Assembly: GCA_045545095.1 (NCBI GenBank)
Contig: JAZQAG010000033.1
Coordinates: forward strand, 124,001-188,000
DNA from: Phocaeicola_A sp045545095
Lineage (GTDB): Bacteria; Bacteroidota; Bacteroidia; Bacteroidales; Bacteroidaceae
Length of the DNA stretch: 64,000 nt
Direction: 5' to 3'
Below the pieces are notes generated by a model. That model was not told the origin of the DNA and did not search any database. It saw only the letters and a program-made list of their open reading frames with translations. The position numbers and the translations under genes are program-made. Shown here piece after piece: positions 59,281 through 64,000 of this stretch; the stretch's first letter is position 1; every line of letters begins with the position of its first letter.

Positions 59281-60792
59281 ATGAAAAGAATTCTTTCAAC
59301 AATGCTGATGACTGTGATGCTGGGTGCTGCGAACACCGGAGCATGGGCACAGCGAGTCGTGACATACAGCACCACTGAGGGTGCAGAGTGGGAGCAGGGA
59401 AAGGCAAGCCTTGTCAATAAACCAGAGGGCGTCACCGTGGTGAGCCTCAACGGCGACGAGGAGGGAGTGACCTTCCGCGCTTGGGGAACCACCTTTAACG
59501 AACTGGACTGGGATGCCTTTAACCTGCTGACACGCAACGAGCAGGACGAAGTGATGCACAACCTGTTTGCCCCGACCGGGGACTTGCACTTCACTCACGG
59601 CCGCGTATCGATGAATGCCAACGACTATGCTCGCTCGTGGTACAGTTGCAGCGATGTGCCGGGCGACCTCGGATTGCGCCACTTCAACATCGAACGCGAC
59701 AAGCGCAACATCATCCCCTTGGCGCGTGCAGCGCAGAAATATTGTCCTCAGTTACAACTCTTCATGAGCCCGTGGAGCCCACCAACGTGGATGAAGATAA
59801 ACCAGGACTACCCCGTAGTGCCCAGCCAGCACAACACGATGGATCTACGACAGGGATACCTGCTGTACATGGACGACGGACGTGCGCTGAACCCCGACGA
59901 GATGAAACTGCTTGGCGACCGCAACGGAGTGTTCCCCAGACGCTTGGCTTCGCAGGACTTCTTCATACAAGATCCTCGTTACCTGCAATGCTATGCTGAG
60001 ATGTTCTGCCGCTTCATCGACCTTTACGCCGAACAGGGATTGCCCATTACCAAGGTGATGTATCAGAACGAGGCTTACTCCTACACTCCCTACCCCGGCT
60101 GTGCCTGGACGGCTGAAGGAACCTTGCGTTTCAACAATGAATATCTGGCTCCTACTTTGACCAAACGCCATCCCGAAGTGGAACTGTGGATAGGAACATT
60201 CAACACAAATCGGTTGGATTACGTAGAGAAGATTTTGGATGACCCCACATTGCAGAAGAACGTAAAAGGAGTGGGAACCCAATGGGAATGCCGCAACAAC
60301 CTACCCCAACTGCGCAAGCGCTACCCCAACCTCCGCTTCATGCAATCGGAAAGCGAGTGCGGCAACGGTTCGATGGATTGGGCTGCAGGCGAGCACACCT
60401 TCTTCCTGCTATCGGACAACTTGGGTAACGGGTGCGACGAGTACTACAACTGGAACTTCATTCTCACTGACAATGGTGAATCTCCCTGGGGATGGAAACA
60501 GAATGCCTTGATACAGGTTGACAGCAAGACGCGTCAGATGCGCTATACGGCCGAATACTTTGCCTACAAACACTTCAGCCACTTCATCACTCCCGGCACA
60601 CAGATGGTGGGCTATGCCGGACGCGACTACAGCCGCACACCCATCGTTGTCTTCCGCACCACCGAAGGAGGCTACATCGTCACTGCAGGCAACTTCACCG
60701 ACCAACCGCATAAGGCCAATGTAAGAATAGGGAAGAAGTTCCTCAATATTCAGACTGCTCCACACTCCTTCAATACGTTTGTAATGAAATAA
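59281..60792 (+). CDS. Exported glycoside hydrolase family 30 enzyme (glucosylceramidase-like)
   Basis: 503 residues. Signal peptide MKRILSTMLMTVMLGAANTGAWAQ; the alternative start at 59251 lies inside the -7 box of the promoter and is rejected. The TIM barrel carries a likely acid/base Glu264 in MYQNEAY and nucleophile Glu357 in MQSESECG; the C-terminal beta-sandwich follows. Family members cleave beta-glucosyl, beta-xylosyl or beta-1,6-glucan linkages. Convergent with a TonB-dependent receptor, but no SusD neighbour. Confidence 0.9.
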   Translation: MKRILSTMLMTVMLGAANTGAWAQRVVTYSTTEGAEWEQGKASLVNKPEGVTVVSLNGDEEGVTFRAWGTTFNELDWDAFNLLTRNEQDEVMHNLFAPTGDLHFTHGRVSMNANDYARSWYSCSDVPGDLGLRHFNIERDKRNIIPLARAAQKYCPQLQLFMSPWSPPTWMKINQDYPVVPSQHNTMDLRQGYLLYMDDGRALNPDEMKLLGDRNGVFPRRLASQDFFIQDPRYLQCYAEMFCRFIDLYAEQGLPITKVMYQNEAYSYTPYPGCAWTAEGTLRFNNEYLAPTLTKRHPEVELWIGTFNTNRLDYVEKILDDPTLQKNVKGVGTQWECRNNLPQLRKRYPNLRFMQSESECGNGSMDWAAGEHTFFLLSDNLGNGCDEYYNWNFILTDNGESPWGWKQNALIQVDSKTRQMRYTAEYFAYKHFSHFITPGTQMVGYAGRDYSRTPIVVFRTTEGGYIVTAGNFTDQPHKANVRIGKKFLNIQTAPHSFNTFVMK

Positions 60793-60817
60793 AGGTATTA
60801 ATTCAGCACGTTTCCCT

Positions 60818-63277
60818 TTATTCCATCATGCCGTCTTCACCGCCAAAAGAGTCCATCATGGTGGGGTCGGCCTCTTGCTGCATGTCGCGCTTGGCAGGCT
60901 TGCGCTTGCTGGGTGCCAAGTTTCCGAAACTGTAAGTGAGGGTGAGACCGATGCGCCGGCCACCACGCCAGTTCTCAGACACCATGCGGGTGTCACCCGT
61001 CTGGGTGATGGTCTTCCAACGACGAGAGTCGAGGATGTCGCGGGCATTGATACTCAGACTCAATTTCTTGTTCCAGAATGACTTGCGCAGTCCGGCATCG
61101 AGCGAATAGTTGGCCTTGCGATAGCCCTGTGCCACCACTTGGCGGGCATTGTAGTTACCCGTCACTTGCAGTGAGAAAGAATAAGGCAAGATGACATTGG
61201 CCATCATGCGGGCATTCCACGAGAAGTCTTCGTCGCTCTCACCCGTAACCTCCTGACCGGCCATCATAAAGCGGAATCCGTCGAGTTTGTAATAGAAAAG
61301 GTTTACTGTAGTGGTAAGGTCAATGGCACGGGTCAATTTGTTTTTGGCCACAATTTCGAGTCCGGCCGATTGTGACTGGGTGACGTTGCGGTCAGTAGAA
61401 TACATCACATTTCCCTCTCGGTAGCGGATGCGTTGGATTACATCGTCTGTCGTGCGGTAATATCCTGATAGGGAGAGGGTGTGATTCTCCCAATTCTTAA
61501 TATAATTCAACTCATAAGCATTGGAGTACTGTGGCTGCAACTCAGGATTACCGTAAGAAATGTTGGTAGAGTCGGTAATGTTGCGGAAAGAGTTGAGCTG
61601 ACCACCCCAAGGGCGTGAAAGTCGGCGGGTGTAGTTCACCTGCAGTTCGTTGCCACCTGGCAGTTCATAAGAGAGGAACAGACTGGGGAAGAGGCTGAAG
61701 TAATCTTTTTCGAACAGTGTGGGAACCTGACCATTAAATTCTTGATCGAAATTGCGTGACTCAGAATTGACTTTCCAGTACTCGCCACGCAATCCCACTT
61801 GATAGCCTAACTTGCCAAGGCGACCTGAATAGGTGGCATAGAGGGCGTGGATGTCCTGGTCGTAGATGAAGCGGTTGTAGAGAGATTGCTGCATCTCGAC
61901 ATGTGTCTCGTCGCCATAAGTGCTCACAGGACTATTTTCGCGTTCAAAAGTTCCTTTGTATCCGGCTTCAATCTTGTGATTCTCGCTGATTTTATTCACA
62001 TAGTCGAGCTGTGCTTCCCACTCTTTGCTGCGATTCTCATTCTCCTGATATTGGTACGAAGCAGTCTGTTTGTCGCGCACGGTGCGGTATTCGCTGTGCC
62101 CGTCCATATTCCATTGGTGGTGCGAGAGAGTGAAGTCGATGTTGTGCTCTTCGCCGAAGTCGTGCTTGTAACCCACGTTGAAGTTCATCATGCGCATATC
62201 GTTGCCCGAAGTGGTGAAGCGGCTGTACTGGTCGGGGGTAGGGCCGAGGCCACGACTTTGGATGTAATGGATGTCATTGTTGCGGTCGCCATTGCCAAAC
62301 ATTCCCATAAAGTTGGCCGAAAGATGGTCAGTACGGGTCACGTGCCATGTGAGTCCGGCACGGCCAAAGATATTATTGTTCTCGCCCGTGTTCTCCCCCT
62401 TCTGGTCAAGAAATCCATTCGGATCTTCGCGTCGGCTTTCGCTTCCACCCTCGTGCTCACGGTGGCGATAGCCCAAATTGGCGTATGCATCCAATTTGCC
62501 ACTGCTATAATTGATGTTTCCACTGGCGTTATATCCACCATAACTGTCCCCTCCAGCCTGTACACTGCCAAAGTAGCCGGGTTTTCGATCCTCTTTGAGA
62601 ACAATGTTGATAATACCGGCTGTACCTTCAGGGCTGAACTTGGCCGAGGGATTGGTGATGACTTCAATCTTTTGGATGGTTTCGGCAGGCAATTGTTCCA
62701 ATATCTCACCGCGGTTGTCGGCTGAAAGACCTGATGCCTTACCGTTAATCCACACAGTGACACTGCTGCTTCCGCGCAGAGACACTTCGCCTTCACTATC
62801 AACCTCTACCGAAGGGATGTTGGTCAATACATCACTGGCAGAACCTCCCGTGGCGGCGATATTCTGGTCAACATCAAACACCTTCTTGTCAATTTCGAAC
62901 TTCATCTGTGCTCGCTGGCCTGTCACCTGCACTTCGCTAAGCATTTTACTGTCCTCACGTATGGTAAGGGTGCGCAGATTCACATTGCGTGCTTGTTGGG
63001 TGATGGAAAAATTTTTTTTCACCTCTTTGTAACCGATAAATGTCACGTTCAGTGTGTAATTCCCGTCTGTCAATCCCTTGATGTTGAAGTTCCCGTCAAG
63101 GTCTGTTACGGTACCTTTCAATAATTCGGTGCTCCCATTTTTTGTCACACTGATGGTTACGAACTCTAATGCTTCTCTGCTTTGTGCATCCACAATCTTT
63201 CCGCGTACAGCTCCACCTTGGGCCATCATACATACTACTGCCACCAACAGCCATACTGTTGCTAAAAATCTTTTCAT
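60818..63277 (-). CDS. TonB-dependent receptor-like outer membrane barrel with carboxypeptidase-regulatory-like domain
   Basis: 819 residues. A signal peptide (MKRFLATVWLLVAVVCMMAQ) precedes a CarboxypepD_reg-like domain (about 22-105), a TonB plug (ATGGSASDVLTNIPSVEVDSEGEVSLRG) and a 22-strand-type barrel (outer membrane beta-barrel family 14905-like). There is no adjacent susD, so it is not a standard SusC; it may take up peptides, metals or oligosaccharides. It ends in a Met/Asp/Glu-rich tail rather than the terminal aromatic typical of barrels. Confidence 0.88.
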   Translation of the reverse strand: MKRFLATVWLLVAVVCMMAQGGAVRGKIVDAQSREALEFVTISVTKNGSTELLKGTVTDLDGNFNIKGLTDGNYTLNVTFIGYKEVKKNFSITQQARNVNLRTLTIREDSKMLSEVQVTGQRAQMKFEIDKKVFDVDQNIAATGGSASDVLTNIPSVEVDSEGEVSLRGSSSVTVWINGKASGLSADNRGEILEQLPAETIQKIEVITNPSAKFSPEGTAGIINIVLKEDRKPGYFGSVQAGGDSYGGYNASGNINYSSGKLDAYANLGYRHREHEGGSESRREDPNGFLDQKGENTGENNNIFGRAGLTWHVTRTDHLSANFMGMFGNGDRNNDIHYIQSRGLGPTPDQYSRFTTSGNDMRMMNFNVGYKHDFGEEHNIDFTLSHHQWNMDGHSEYRTVRDKQTASYQYQENENRSKEWEAQLDYVNKISENHKIEAGYKGTFERENSPVSTYGDETHVEMQQSLYNRFIYDQDIHALYATYSGRLGKLGYQVGLRGEYWKVNSESRNFDQEFNGQVPTLFEKDYFSLFPSLFLSYELPGGNELQVNYTRRLSRPWGGQLNSFRNITDSTNISYGNPELQPQYSNAYELNYIKNWENHTLSLSGYYRTTDDVIQRIRYREGNVMYSTDRNVTQSQSAGLEIVAKNKLTRAIDLTTTVNLFYYKLDGFRFMMAGQEVTGESDEDFSWNARMMANVILPYSFSLQVTGNYNARQVVAQGYRKANYSLDAGLRKSFWNKKLSLSINARDILDSRRWKTITQTGDTRMVSENWRGGRRIGLTLTYSFGNLAPSKRKPAKRDMQQEADPTMMDSFGGEDGMME

Positions 63278-63348
63278 TTACGATTTTTCTGTTATTCTGC
63301 CTTTATACCTTTAATATATTATATATAATCTTATATAATAAGTGCGTG

Positions 63349-63379
63349 CAAAGGTAATGCAATTAGATATACGGACAGA
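63349..63379 (-). promoter_or_regulatory. Promoter of the TonB-dependent receptor gene
   Basis: Minus strand TCTG (63379-63376), 19-base spacer, TACCTTTG (63356-63349), about 70 bases before the ATG. Confidence 0.55.
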
Positions 63380-63515
63380 GGAAATGACACAATTTAACGG
63401 GTGAAAATGCAAAGTTTGCTCTAAAAAAGTATAATCTTCTTATTGAAATTAGGTTGTACTAAAAGAAATTGTTATTTTCGCATTCATTATTATTAATATT
63501 AAAAGAAGTAAGTGT

Positions 63516-63845
63516 ATGGAAAAGAATAATCCCAATCAGAATGGGCAATTGCAAATCGAATTGAAGGAAGAAGTGGCACAGGGTACTTATGCAAATTTGG
63601 CGATAATAAGTCATTCTACTTCAGAATTTATTCTTGATTTTGTTCGAGTGATGCCCGGATTGCCTAAAGCGAATGTACAGTCGCGTATCGTGCTCACTCC
63701 AGAGCATGCTAAACGTCTTCTTTTTGCTCTTCAGGATAATGTGAAGAAGTATGAAGCTAATTGGGGTACAATCCGTATGCCTGAGCAGGTCCAGAATAAT
63801 AAAACTTATGTGCCCAAACTGTCAGATTTCAAAGGGGAGGCATAA
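63516..63845 (+). CDS. DUF3467 domain protein
   Basis: 109 residues, no signal peptide. The DUF3467 pattern is visible: ELKEEVAQGTYANLAIISHSTSEFILDFVRVMPGLPKANVQSRIVLTPEHAKRLLFALQDNVKKYE. The family is small, cytosolic and of unknown function. Upstream TATTTTCG (63473-63480) may be its -7 box. No operon partner is in the window. Confidence 0.85.
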   Translation: MEKNNPNQNGQLQIELKEEVAQGTYANLAIISHSTSEFILDFVRVMPGLPKANVQSRIVLTPEHAKRLLFALQDNVKKYEANWGTIRMPEQVQNNKTYVPKLSDFKGEA

Positions 63846-63872
63846 TAAAACCAATAGAAGGTTGTTTATATT

Positions 63873-63945
63873 TTAGACACGGAGTACATGGATTTTGCAA
63901 GTAAATAGTAGTAGTTGAGGCGTAGACTGTGTACTTCGTGTCTAA
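63873..63945. repeat. Inverted repeat TTAGACACGGAGTAC, second copy of the family at 54531
   Basis: Left arm TTAGACACGGAGTAC (63873-63887) and right arm GTACTTCGTGTCTAA (63931-63945) are complementary at 14 of 15 positions. A T-rich run follows. Confidence 0.7.
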
Positions 63946-64000
63946 TTTTCTTTATTTTTCTATTTTCATCTTGGGCGAAAATGTGCCCCTTCCTGTTCTT

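Noticed and set aside
61847..62725. 292-codon hydrophobic plus-strand frame
   Set aside because: It lies wholly inside the TonB-dependent receptor gene on the opposite strand; its Val/Ile-rich composition follows from the barrel codons.
60818..63277. SusC of a polysaccharide utilisation locus
   Set aside because: No SusD follows and the domain order is that of the general outer membrane barrel family.

Overview
The window is a chromosomal segment of a Bacteroidales bacterium, most likely a gut Bacteroides-type organism. This rests on the sequence: promoters carry the Bacteroidetes vegetative pair TTTG-N19-21-TAnnTTTG, Shine-Dalgarno signals are mostly weak, and the gene set includes a TonB-dependent receptor without SusD, DUF4369/TlpA and BspA-type proteins, secreted GH2 and GH30 enzymes, and 2-oxoacid:ferredoxin oxidoreductase. 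The species cannot be fixed from what is visible.

Layout. 1-7000: housekeeping genes: priA (cut by the window edge) and a 7TM-HD phosphodiesterase on the minus strand, gltX and waaA on the plus strand, and a PaaI-type thioesterase. 7000-17325: a long leader with a symmetric 21-bp-periodic repeat array, then four tandem paralogous FtsX/MacB-type permeases with near-identical ends and divergent middles. 17466-18641: an AAA-type ATPase behind palindromic sites. 18741-22986 (minus): an ECF sigma factor, a one-helix putative anti-sigma factor, a small exported protein, a beta-barrel protein and a BspA-type leucine-rich-repeat protein; the last two share an N-terminal module. 23172-27001: gamma carbonic anhydrase, aminopeptidase P and malate dehydrogenase.

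27258-41798 is the translation/transcription core: rpsU, a Xer recombinase, hpf, four tRNAs, tuf, tRNA-Trp, secE, nusG, rplK, rplA, rplJ, rplL, rpoB, rpoC, closed by a strong terminator. 42132-47774 is a three-gene exported carbohydrate-type operon (GH2, LamG plus propeller, DUF362) ended by another strong terminator. 48042-49866: a small membrane protein overlapping an HTH regulator, then a TlpA-like lipoprotein. 49922-52087: dnaG (minus). 52539-56025: ribokinase, a sugar permease and a MATE transporter. 56089-58955: korB/korA (minus). 59281-63277: a secreted GH30 convergent with a TonB-dependent receptor. 63516-63845: a DUF3467 protein.

A recurrent theme is short imperfect inverted repeats of several families between genes (near 1377-1482, 5285-5378, 9918, 14845, 17343-17422, 23091-23153, 23704-23836, 37405-37510, 54531-54611, 63873-63945). 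One straddles the priA start and appears to supply its first codons; another sits between rpoB and rpoC. The best candidates for something undescribed are the leader/permease array, the sigma-factor locus with the shared exported module, and the self-contained HTH/membrane pair with phased operators.
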